From Saccoglossus kowalevskii (taxonomy: Eukaryota > Hemichordata > Enteropneusta > Harrimaniidae), in contig NW_003128371.1 of the NCBI RefSeq assembly GCF_000003605.2, forward strand, positions 1 to 41,309: DNA of 41,309 bases, read 5' to 3'. The notes under the pieces are model-generated. The model was not told the DNA's origin. It searched no databases and saw only the letters and a list, made by a program, of their open reading frames with translations. Positions 15,786-25,735 of this stretch are shown here, one piece after another. The translations under genes were made by a program, and so were the position numbers. Position 1 is the first letter of the stretch. Each line of letters begins with the position of its first letter.

Positions 15786-16760
15786 TCAGGATTGACATTT
15801 ATTGAACTTTGAAAAGGAAACATCAACAACGGCTTGAAACAACAACAAACGTAAAAATAATAATAACGATAACAATGGCACGAGGACCTCAAGTGTCACA
15901 TGACACAAAACTCAAGTTGTGATAGATCGGTTTTAAACCAATCACTGATCGCGGTAATAACGTCATAGGTCAAATACAATGTATGATATAATAGGAATAC
16001 GAATAATCTAAACTAAACATCAAAGCTATTGCTGAACAGAAATAATACAGCGAATTGAATATTAATTATAGAAAACATTTTGAAGTCTAACTAGACAATT
16101 CAAACTTAATCAACAAACACACCTATGATTTGCATCTCGCCCCGACATAATTTGTTGTGGCCTTCCAGATTAGAAATGGTGATGTCAGTCTGGTGGTTAC
16201 ACTTAAATATTGGGATCATTGAACAAAATCGTGGTTTGATTTTTTTTGAAGTTTAGAGTGATAAATGTGAAGTTTACAGAGCAAAATCAAATTATCTATC
16301 AGTACCGAGTGTTTATCATTACCTAATAATATATCTTTTAATGTGAAATGGTGAATATCTATATAGTCAGTTTGGTCTTTAATCCACTTAACAAAAAGTG
16401 ATCAAAAAACTATAATAAATAAATAAAAAATAATAAAATAAATGTTTTATTGTTTCCAGACTCGACTGGCAGAATGTGCACAGAGCCGTTTCTGTTTTTC
16501 CCATTTTAATTAAACTATAGTTTGTAGCTAACAACCTAGTGCATAATATGGAGATCCCGTCATTACTTTTTTTCACCATGTTTCTTTTTTATTATTTATG
16601 TACAGCCTTGCTAAATCTCGCTAAGCATTCAAAAGTGAGAATGTTTGCACCTGTTACCTATATTTTAAAATCGTCTTTTGAGTATGTTCCACTATTCAAA
16701 ATTCTACAAACTTTTAACAGTCTATAGCCATGACTGTTTGGATAATAAAATGCTAAAAAA
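15786..16760 (-). mobile_element. LINE relic: RT protein C-terminus and 3' UTR (dead)
   Basis: Minus strand: LLATNYSLIKMGKTETALCT, then FCQSSLETIKHLFYY (about 16430-16530), then after a frameshift LFVKWIKDQ, TLKDILLGND, ILLCKLHIYHSKLQKK, stop near 16216. The C..C....E...HLF knuckle followed by DILLG and LILL.K..IY..K is the usual end of an L1/Tx1- or CR1-like LINE protein. The sequence beyond, down to an antisense AATAAA near 15800 with GTT-rich text, looks like its 3' UTR. Confidence 0.75.
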
Positions 16761-16797
16761 AGTCATTCCCAAGTGCCCACGAACCTGCATCTCTACC

Positions 16798-17232
16798 TTA
16801 AATGTTGTTGTGCCAGGCGACAGTTCTGGACATTGAGTGTCACTGTTGTCTCTCCTGACTTTTTTGTAAGTGCAGATGCTTGTGCTGACATACAGTGCAT
16901 TTTGCCACAGAAGTCATATTCATGTTAAGGACGACATGACAGCGCCGTGTGACCATCTCTCTATCAAATGGCAATTTTAATGCGCTATCCTGGCGTCAAC
17001 CAGGCTCGGTCGAACACGAGCACCTGCGGACCTTAACCAAGGTTCCCCCAAAGTCGCACTAGTTAGTTAATGAATCTCAGCCAGTGGAATTGGCCCTTTT
17101 ATTGAGTCTGTGGCACACTCACCCAGGGTAGGGGTCGACCCTTTTGATGTTCAGCTTCAAGGTAGGATTTGAACTTGGGTCTACGATTATGAGTCTGATG
17201 CGACAACCACTATGCTACCAGTGACAGGTTCG
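16798..17232 (-). mobile_element. SINE copy B, full length with tRNA-derived head
   Basis: Read on the minus strand, it begins near 17232 with a tRNA-like head: box A GGTAGCATAGTGG, anticodon-loop text CAGACTCATAATCG (CAT, as in tRNA-Met), and box B AAGTTCAAATCCTACC at about 17161-17176. The body then matches copy A at 10905-11183. Boxes A and B are internal RNA polymerase III promoter elements. The head is too degenerate to be a working tRNA. Confidence 0.8.
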
Positions 17233-18197
17233 ACGATCAATCTTGATGCCATTGTCATCATTCACCCACATCACAGTAGAATATCTGTGAAAATGATGTT
17301 GTGTTTTATCAGCACAGAGATCTCGACAGTGGTGTTGTCTAGCTACAGATTGCCTTGAGAGCTATCTCTGAGATGATCATCGTTCATCCTGAACAAACCA
17401 TAATGCTTTAGAAATACTAGACTAGCGATACAACATCGCCCATTAGTCAATTCACAGTCATTCTGTAATTGCCGAATATTCACCGATAAATTGTTGGTAT
17501 CAACTAAGATACTCGAACGCCCTAAGGCAGTCAGCTTTGAAGATTATGAGAAGGAGGATCCTCTAGTCCATATCACATTCTAAATTCGTATCACTAAGTA
17601 TCGGATTTTATGAAATAAATGTCAAATGTTGTAAATAATACTCAGTTGTATCATAGAGATTACATGAATTAACTCTGAAAACTTGTTATAAAAAGATGCT
17701 CAGTATCATCAGACTAGACTATGGGACGCGTCATTTATCCCGTTTTATTTGGCATGTTGTGCATGTGTAACCGTTTAAAAACCTCATCATCCCGCTAATG
17801 TGATTGCAGACCAATTCCACTCAAATGTAGTTTCTAGAATATTATGTAGAATGTCCATAATTCAGAAACCCTGTAAAAATGGAGTGATGTACTATACATA
17901 ATAATTATTTTAAGGTGCCAAGTCCGAAAAAGTTAACCCTTGATTTTAACCCAAAATAAATTTATTTTAATAAATTTATTAAATAGCAATTATTTTCTAT
18001 ATAGCTTTTAACTTTCAATTATCGGGCTAAGTTTAGGACTTTTTATTGTGATATATACAGGGAGTTATTGTTATCTATGATTCTGAACTACTTTGTGGTA
18101 TTTTTTGTAACGAAGGACTGTTCGCGATGATATCTGCAAAAACCGTACTGTTAGGTCGTTTTTACGAACAATATAATGACTGAGTTATTGAGAAATG
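17233..18197. other. Non-coding stretch, nothing recognised
   Basis: AT-rich without coding frames over 60 codons and without repeats seen elsewhere in the window. Confidence 0.4.
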
Positions 18198-18305
18198 GAC
18201 AGCGGATATTGACATAGTTTATAGAGTACATATGAGCTATTCAAACGAACTGCTTTGCAATTTCCCATCGCGGCTTGCAGTGAGAAAAGCGATGCTATTC
18301 AACGA
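18198..18305 (-). repeat. Dispersed repeat copy 2, inverted to 13617-13731
   Basis: Reverse complement aligns over about 105 bp with the copy at 13617; the clearest block is CGATGGGAAATTGCAAAGCA against CGATGGGTAATTGCAAAGCA. Confidence 0.7.
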
Positions 18306-19566
18306 AGATACTAATCCACGACACCTGTGGTGCGCGTAGTGGTAATATATATGGTATACGTCAGACAAATATGATGCACTCTGGTATTATCTTTAATTGT
18401 AACATAATCACCAATACGTCACTTAAATCTGAACTTAGTCTGAAAAAGAGCTAAGAAGATCAGGAAAGTAAAAATAAATCAAGAGGAAAGCGCTTAGCAA
18501 CGTGCAGGTAGAATATTCAATGTGGTATTAATGTTCGCAATACAACTCAATGTGGCGAAATAGATAGCATAGAAAAGTGTGCACACAATCTGAATTCCCC
18601 TGGTGTTACTCATCGTATCTATGTTACCACGATAAATGGTGCATTACGTTGACGATCTGCAAGTTATGAACGTTTTTTTTTTCAGTATAAAGAATTCAAG
18701 GGACCAGTCACCCCATGGAGCAACCTTGATATCAGCATCTGATTGTATTGTTGTCGCTCACTTCATATTAACGTTTTTGAAAACAAATTAATGAGTCTTA
18801 CTGGATACTTGTAGGAATATCTTACCTACACACTTCATTATAACGTATCACATAAGTCGTAAAGACAGTTTATACAAAACCCGTGCAGTTTAGTCCATAG
18901 ATACCGGTAGGGCTACATACTATGTAAACTTTGTTGTTCACTGTGAGGAACCGATATGAAATAATATGGATTTAATAACAAAACCCACTAAAATAATGTG
19001 AATATTGAAAACGTCTTTCTTGGCGCCAGGGTGCATGTAATTTGTTTACCCTAACACCGGGCAAATGTTTCTGCTACTGGAAAAATTATTATATACCTTA
19101 AACTGATATTTTTACTCTATTTGTAACATAAAATGTCACATAAAACGGTCAGATACATGAATATTGAAACTCGACATCACTGTTTCGTAAGGTACAAGTA
19201 GTACCTCACCCATCAGGAGCTTTATGTTTAATCATTCACTGCACCAAAGAGCATACATTATAAGCATACATTAATTGTGTACGCATCTGCATATTTATTT
19301 GGATGCGATCACAAAACAAATATTACATTAAATGAATTTAGCGATACAAAGCCAGATATTGTTTATCTCGTTCAGTATAGAATTTAAAAGTTTCTCAAAC
19401 ACAACATAAATGTTTTAGGATGATTACCAACATGAAATACTAGTAAATAAATTTATCTAAATTCTCTGTTAAATTGCACGAATAATAACGACAGTGTAAG
19501 AAGATTTTTTCAACATACAATGGCCTATTCTCTGTAAAGGTAATTTGTTTGATACTACAAATTAAA
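18306..19566. other. Non-coding stretch, nothing recognised
   Basis: AT-rich, no coding frame of note. Confidence 0.4.
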
Positions 19567-19752
19567 TTAAATATCGCACTGATGACAAGTGTACATGTAT
19601 TCATTTTGGCAAACCAGATGTTTATTGTAATGTTCAAAAGATAATGCCCAGATACGGTTTTTACACGTATCAAATTGGCCATCACATATCCCATTATGCC
19701 CATACCCCGATATTTTAAATGGCCTGCCGCTTAAATGTAACAGTTTGTGATA
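19567..19752 (-). CDS. Candidate Cys/His-rich (C2H2-like) exon or relic
   Basis: On the minus strand one frame reads RPFKISGYGHNGICDGQFDT, then CKNRIWALSFEHYNKHLVCQ, then NEYMYTCHQCDI and stop TAA at 19567-19569. The order C..(Q)F....L..EH...H....Y.C..C resembles a degenerate C2H2 finger running into the start of a second one. The frame is preceded by a stop that overlaps a possible acceptor (TTGGTAG). It could be a terminal exon, a pseudogene fragment or chance. Confidence 0.28.
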   Translation of the reverse strand, partial: YHKLLHLSGRPFKISGYGHNGICDGQFDTCKNRIWALSFEHYNKHLVCQNEYMYTCHQCDI

Positions 19753-21880
19753 CTACCAATAAATTGATATACATTAAATCATTTATTTCGTTGTAATGAT
19801 ATTTGAATGGGCTATGTCTAAAAACGCTTCCTTCTACTCATACATCTCATGTCTCGTCATGTAAAAGTGCGCACACAATATTAAAACTTCAATTGTACGG
19901 GGTTATAAGATGACCTATAGCCCCGAAATGAGTGCAACGAACTCAAATTTATAGATTTCATCTCAATAAAATGTAATAAAATGTCCAACATATCATGTTT
20001 GAAATTACAATCATAAATATTACAGTAAAACCAGATTTCAGATTATGAGTCTAGATCAGGAATTAATAATTAGAAAACAACTGAGTAATCGAATATATCA
20101 AAATATTCAAAATGTTTACGCAGACAAAGAAACTAAATGTGCGCGGAAAATAAATATTCAATTAAGAATTAGCTATTTGTATAAGGAAAAAAAACAATTT
20201 AATAATCTGTATAGATCAACCGTTTAGATTCCGAAGTGCTACAATGAGTGATACTCGTTTTGATTCATACGTTCGACTATTTTCACATCCGTTTATTTTA
20301 ATCACATCATATGTTTCTGAGGTAGCTATATTATATTCCAACTAGCGGTTTATTATTATATTTATTACTTCAATGATCTCATCACGAAAAGTGACGTCGG
20401 CGTAAGTTGTGCAAGGTAATAGAAAAGGGAAAATATAATTTTGCGTCCACGCCAGTGGATCTAATATTAGACGTACATATTGCGAGTAATACATATAATG
20501 GCGCTGACTCGTAGATAAACAATCTTTCTGTTGACCATATATTTCTGTATTTTGTGTATTTTCTTTTCAATCGGGCACTAATATTTCTTGGCCATGACAA
20601 ATTTCATATTAATATATAAATATATACATATAAACTTGTTGTATTATGCAGCTCAATATTGAAAAAAACAAACAATCTGCACATGTAACGTACGTAACAT
20701 AACATTTGTTTTAAGACAGTGTAAGCATTTCGTAACCGGTGCTAATACCCCTTTCTAAGGGGGTTAGAAGCTGCCATATTTAAGCTCCCTTACGCTTACG
20801 TAACGTGTTCACATCTGTTTTTCCTTACGCCGGCCACGGCGTAAATTTCACCGGAGTGAGTGAAGTAATACAGAAAATAGAAAATAGAAATAAGCAATAT
20901 GTCAATATTTAAATCAACAAATCTGAATGCTTCATTGTAGTTTTTATATACATTAACTGTTTCTGGACCCGACACGTGTCTTTAGTTCGATAACAAAAAT
21001 ATAAAATCAACCGAAACATTTTATGGCTACTTCCACATTAAGTGGGTAAGGGTGTGAAGCCCACATCTCGAAAACCATACTCACTTATAAACCATTTTTT
21101 TATATTTATATACCCACTTCTGAACACAAGTGTTTTCAGCGAAAAAAAAAAAAAACACACACCCAGCTCACAACTTTCGCAACCAGTGAGCGCATCCGGG
21201 CAATGCATTTTATTCAGCCTTTTCCAGTATTTGGCTCTGAATATAAGGACCTGTGAAAAAGTAAATAAATGCTACACATTTCTAAACCAAACCATTGATA
21301 AATGGCTACCCACTTCTAAACAAAATAACGTGAAATGACACCCCAGTCCGGCGGCACATACCCGTATTGCACTTCTATGCTGGTAGCCCCCCGGGATTAC
21401 GGCGCGGTGCATACAATCAGAATCAATCAAAAAAAACTTATATTGCACCAGATGTTCAAGGAACAGATCAAAGTCACAAAATGTTGAATGTTAGAATGAT
21501 TTAGAAAACAGATGGGTATTAATTTCCATTTTTAATTTGCCAATTGCAGGGAACCGGCGCACCTGCGGCGAGGGTCTATACAGTTGGAGCTACATATGAG
21601 AAAGGTCAGACACATTATGATTGTAGCTTTACAATAAAACACGTAGAGGAGGCATTTGTCATTTGAACGTAGTACAAAAAATATGGATTTAGGTCGGATT
21701 AACATAACGACAATGTATACATGGGTTATTTTAGTGAGTGCTTTGAATACCAAAGTGTAGTGTACAGACAATCAGTGTAAATTAGTAAAAATTCAAGTGA
21801 CATTTGTAGGAATCGCGAACCAAATTCGCTCTAAAATTGTTGGTGAAATCGCCATACATGTCCCACGTATTATCAATATT
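19753..21880. other. Non-coding stretch
   Basis: AT-rich with small local repeats (ACCCACTTCT at 21112 and 21307, AAGTGGGTAAG near 21040) and a hairpin ACCCCTTTCTAAGGGGGT near 20748. No gene recognised. Confidence 0.35.
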
Positions 21881-21884
21881 CTTC

Positions 21885-22000
21885 ACACACCTCGTACGCG
21901 CACTGTTATCCCGCGGGGAATATGCCGTACATAGACGACTTTCCCGGAAGTCGAAGATAAGTTTCGCATGCGCGCGCATATTCGTTTTGGGGTGTAATGT
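21885..22000. promoter_or_regulatory. CpG-richer segment with ETS- and NRF1-like sites
   Basis: CCGGAAGT (ETS core) at 21944-21951 and CGCATGCGCGCG (NRF1-like) at 21965-21976 lie 14 bp apart amid many CpGs, in an otherwise CpG-poor region. A second ETS-like ACTTCCGG is at 22578-22585. This pair is typical of TATA-less promoters in animals. Which gene it would serve is unknown; the nearest recognised gene is the receptor at 23377 on the + strand. Confidence 0.3.
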
Positions 22001-23376
22001 AAACTTGCACGCGTGATACTATGCTTCTTGGTGCACCAATCGTTGTCACAAAACTGCAAACTGACATGTTTGTATTTTCAACTATGACAAAGCAGGAGTA
22101 TTTTTGCACCCAAGTCTCGCATCGTCCGAACCCACAGTTTCGCTAAAGCCAGCCATTCATAACCGGCCCACAACCCGTGCGTGATCGTGTTAGAAAAAGC
22201 TGTATTTCACTGCAGCTAAAAAAGCTCCATGATTCAGCTGCAGCTAGAGTTATTTGATTGGGCGCGCATATGAGCTGGCGCCACCAAACAGAGTTGCTGT
22301 ATCATAAATGTGAAGCGCTTTCTTTTGATGACCAGTAAGCCATTTTAAAGAAAAAGCTAGCAAAACGTTTATTTGATTCCGCCATTTTACTTTTTCCGAG
22401 AAATGTGTAGTTTCTTTTGTGAGTTCTGATTGCGTGATGCAAATGAGCCGAAGTGAATCTTATAATCGTTTGAGGGCGTGCGACATACAGTAAATCGTGG
22501 TGAAATCTACCAAGGGTTAATGTTGAGGCTACGGCCGAATAAATGATCCTTGGCTGGCGAAGATGCCCAGTCTCGCTACTTCCGGGGAAAGTGGTCTATT
22601 CTATGACATAGAATCTATTTGTCCTAAATTAACTCAAGAGGGCGCACATTTTCAATTTTCGTTTACTCTATTCCCCTGCTGTGCGACAATCATTACTTGC
22701 CTGTTGTAATGCATACGAACGAGATCTATTCATGAGAGCACAAACAAAAGCATGCGAAAATGAAATTTGCTTTTTGTCACAGTTGGAGATGAATTGACGA
22801 ACAGAATAATCCCAATTTGCCGAATTGAAATCAATGTTTGATAAATAAATACATTCCCGATAGTCATTGTCACGTGACATTACACAACCAATACGATGAG
22901 CAATTATTGTTATGAATATTATCTTCTGAGTCGTTGTCATGGCATCATTAAACCGAATACGACTTTCAACACGCCCCCAGTGACGAAATATTGTCGAGTA
23001 GGCAATACGACGTAAATCTGTCAAACATCTATTTTTATGGGTCGTTTACTCGTAAATCGGCATGTGGAATAGATGTGTACGTTGTTTCCATACATGTACC
23101 AATCCTGTCGCTTTGACTGTGACCCGAACGTCGCTGTTTTGAAAAACAACAACAACAACAACAACATTCACTGACAGTCAGATTCGTTGCTCCGTGGAGA
23201 AGGATGACAAACGGATTGAGGGCTACTTAAAAATCACCGCGCATGTATGAGAACAAAGAATTGGAAATGTTATTTACTGAGCGTTAAACACATGAGCGTT
23301 CTGAATAACCATTCAAGTTGTGACACTAATTTGCCGTGAGACAGTCGGTCACCGTTCACCAAGCCAAATTGTAATT
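22001..23376. other. 5' flank of the receptor gene
   Basis: Moderately CpG-rich with ATGCAAAT octamer text at 22438, and a CAA trinucleotide run at about 23145-23165. The minus-strand frame 22668-23024 begins with TTG and matches no family I know. An upstream non-coding exon of the receptor could lie here, but none can be proven. Confidence 0.35.
23145..23165. repeat. (CAA)n microsatellite
   Basis: About seven ACA/CAA units upstream of the receptor start. Confidence 0.85.
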
Positions 23377-24333
23377 ATGGTCGAAATCGTCAACGACACT
23401 TCAGCGACTGTGTTTACATTGTACGCTGGACATGTTTTTAGCTTTGATATTATACTTCCCGTTGCGTTCGCATTGATATTTATAACCGGCATGATGTCGA
23501 ATACCCTTGTGTTATTTGTCTTGTTACCAGATAAAGCAAACCGCTGTATACCGGACCTATTCTTCATCAATCTAGCCGTGGCAGACCTTCTGTTTCTTAT
23601 GACACTTCCGTTTTTCGCCTACGTCTATGCCACAGGATCGTGGCTTTTCGGTGATGTGTTATGCCGTTTGATTGTGGGGTTTGATGGAATGAACCAATTT
23701 ACAGGTATTCTGACATTGCTCGCCATGAGTTTCGATCGTTATTTCGCAATTACATATCCAGTCCGAAGTAAAACGTATCGCACAATTCGTAAAGCACGAC
23801 TCATCAATGTATTGGTATGGATCGTCTCATTTTTATGTAGTTTACCCCTATGGGTGTATGCGGATCTTCACACAGAACCAGATGGAGCGATTGTATGCCA
23901 AATCATGTGGCCAAATCCTCACAAAAACGCATATACTTTTTTAGTGTTTGCATTTATTGTTGGATTTGTCGCGCCGGTGTCAGCGATGATGAGTCACTTA
24001 TTTACAGGTGTATTCCACCACCACTTTAGTGACGACAGTCACCGTACTAACGGTGAAATAACGACAGTTGCTTCAATTGGGCACAGATCTCGACGAATTG
24101 CCATTCTGCTCATTGCATTCATTGTATGTTGGCTACCGTTTTATGTGATGAATTTTATTACCCTCACATTACCGGAAGTTGATAGAGGCTCGGGAAACAT
24201 AAGTACTGCTGTTATTACGATGTATATCATTAGTATCTGTTTAAGTTATTTAAATAGTTGTGTAAATCCTATCATTTATTCATTTATTGGATCTTCCTTT
24301 AGAGTTAGAGTTAGAAGAGCCGTAAGTATATAG
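23377..24333 (+). CDS. Class A GPCR, somatostatin/allatostatin-C/MCH receptor type
   Basis: Seven-helix G-protein-coupled receptor of the plasma membrane, 318 residues in one open frame. The start ATG (A at -3, G at +4) is the only in-frame ATG after the stop at 23302. Landmarks: sequon N6-D-T; N42 in TM1; LAVAD with D70 in TM2; C96 and C174 for the extracellular disulfide; D103 in FDGMNQF at the TM3 site that binds basic residues of somatostatin-like peptides; DRY 120-122; W148; P200; CWLP 251-254; NSCVNPIIY with NPxxY 297-301. FDGMNQFTG, RSKTYRT and CQIMWPNP point to the somatostatin/allatostatin-C/MCH receptor group. The ligand is inferred as a peptide. The frame ends ten residues after helix 8 begins, and GTAAGT at 24322 suggests the real transcript may splice there to a further exon. 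Confidence 0.9.
   Translation: MVEIVNDTSATVFTLYAGHVFSFDIILPVAFALIFITGMMSNTLVLFVLLPDKANRCIPDLFFINLAVADLLFLMTLPFFAYVYATGSWLFGDVLCRLIVGFDGMNQFTGILTLLAMSFDRYFAITYPVRSKTYRTIRKARLINVLVWIVSFLCSLPLWVYADLHTEPDGAIVCQIMWPNPHKNAYTFLVFAFIVGFVAPVSAMMSHLFTGVFHHHFSDDSHRTNGEITTVASIGHRSRRIAILLIAFIVCWLPFYVMNFITLTLPEVDRGSGNISTAVITMYIISICLSYLNSCVNPIIYSFIGSSFRVRVRRAVSI
24322..24327 (+). other. Candidate splice donor at the receptor 3' end
   Basis: AGAGCC|GTAAGTATA is a consensus 5' splice site placed where class A receptors have their C-terminal tail. Used, it would replace the last three residues and the TAG at 24331 with a downstream exon not identified here. Confidence 0.45.
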
Positions 24334-24520
24334 CACCATTTACTACAAACGAGTATATGATAACACCTACAAAAGAATATATGAGATATGAATACACGAT
24401 TCACGTGTAAAGTCATAACATATTTCCCCCAAACAACACAAAATATGACATAATTGACATGAATACAAGATAATGTTTTCCACTAATTGATTTTCATTAC
24501 TTTATTCGAACGATCCTACT

Positions 24521-25362
24521 TTTGTATCACGTGTTTCAATGTAGCCACAGTCACTGCAGCAAGTGAGTTCTGGCTAAGTACATTCACACGTTTGTATCAT
24601 GTGTTTCATTCTTAGCCCTAGTCACTGAAGCAAGGGAGTTCTGGCTAAGTACATTCACACGTTTGTATCATGTGTTTCATTCTTAGCCCTAGTCACTGCA
24701 GCAAGGGAGTTCTGGCTAAGTACATTCACACGTTTGTATCATGTGTTTCATTCTTAGCCCTAGTCACTGCAGCAAGGGAGTTCTGGCTAAGTACATTCAC
24801 ACGTTTGTATCATGTGTTTCATTCTTAGCCCTAGTCACTGAAGCAATGGAGTTCTGGCTGAGTATATTCACACGTTTGTATCGTGTGTTTCAATCACAGC
24901 CTTAGTCACTGCAGCAAGGGAGTTCCGGCTGAGTACATTCACACGTTTGTATCGTGTGTTTCAATCACAGCCTTAGTCACTGCAGCAAGGGGGTTCCGGC
25001 TGAGTACATTCACACGTTTGTATCACGTGTTTCAATCACAGCCTTAGTCACTGCAGCAAGGGAGTTCTGGCTGAGTACATTCACACGTTTGTATCATATG
25101 TTTTAATCTTGTCCTTGTCAATACAGCAAGGGAGTTCTGACTAAGTACATTTACACGTTTGTATCATGTGTTTCTATCTAGCCCTAGTCGCTGCAGCAAT
25201 GGATTTGTATCTAAGTCATTCAAACGATTTTATCATGTGTTTTAATATAGCTCTTGTCACTGTAGTTAGTTATGGCTAAGTACAATCACACATTTGTATC
25301 ATGTGTTTCAATCTTAACCCTCAACACTCAGAATAAAGGATATAGCTAGTACACCCAACCAT
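24521..25362. repeat. 71-bp minisatellite, about 12 units
   Basis: TTTGTATCA starts units at 24521, 24591, 24662, 24733, 24804, 24875, 24946, 25017, 25088, 25158, about 25228 and 25293. The period is 71 bp in the middle and 65-70 bp in the outer units. Each unit contains ATGTGTTTCA, GTCACTGCAGCAAGGGAGTT and GGCTAAGTACATTCACACG-like text. Units from 24591 to 24804 form one near-identical subtype, and those from 24875 to 25017 a second one with CACAGCCTTAG and GGCTGAG. The period is not a multiple of three, so it is not coding. Confidence 0.97.
25332..25337 (+). terminator. Candidate poly(A) signal downstream of the receptor
   Basis: AATAAA at the far edge of the minisatellite, about 1 kb after the receptor stop. 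If used, the 3' UTR would contain the whole minisatellite. Confidence 0.25.
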
Positions 25363-25404
25363 GTTTATATAAACAATAGTTAACTGATATTGTAAAACAA
25401 CATT

Positions 25405-25735
25405 CCTGCTTCTTTTTTATGTTGGGGACAGTCAATCAGGAAGTGAAAACCATCTTCAACTGTAACAATGAATATCACTTCTTTCACAGAATCTTTCGTC
25501 ATCTTTTGTTTTTGGCTAGCTTTTTCTATTATTCAGGTCTTTGAATTTTGTTAAGGTACATTCACTGCAGATCCTTAATTTATTATTTTTCCCGGATTTT
25601 GATTTTCCTGAAATGATTTCACTTTTCTACAATGCTATGTAATTTGCTTCTATTTGATGTACGATATTCTTAGTATTATCCAAGTAATCATTCCTTCAAA
25701 ATATTTCCTTAATTGATTTTGCCCATTGTGACCGG
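25405..25735 (-). mobile_element. LINE relic: RT protein C-terminal region (dead)
   Basis: On the minus strand one frame interrupted by three stops gives WAKSIKEIF, RNDYLDNTKNIVHQIEANYI, KSEIISGKSKSGKNNKLRIC and LTKFKD. After a shift comes VEDGFHFLIDCPQHKKEAG (about 25405-25462). This is the same KLR.Y..FK and EDE.HFL..CP order as in the relic at 9330-9835. It abuts the minisatellite. Confidence 0.65.

Noticed and set aside
22668-23024. 118-codon minus-strand frame upstream of the receptor
   Set aside because: It starts with TTG, the first ATG leaves about 90 codons, and there is no known domain. More likely a by-product of the CpG-richer 5' flank.
23320-23376. Longer N-terminus for the receptor starting at GTG
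   Set aside because: GTG is not a normal start in animals; the ATG at 23377 has good context and gives a proper receptor length.
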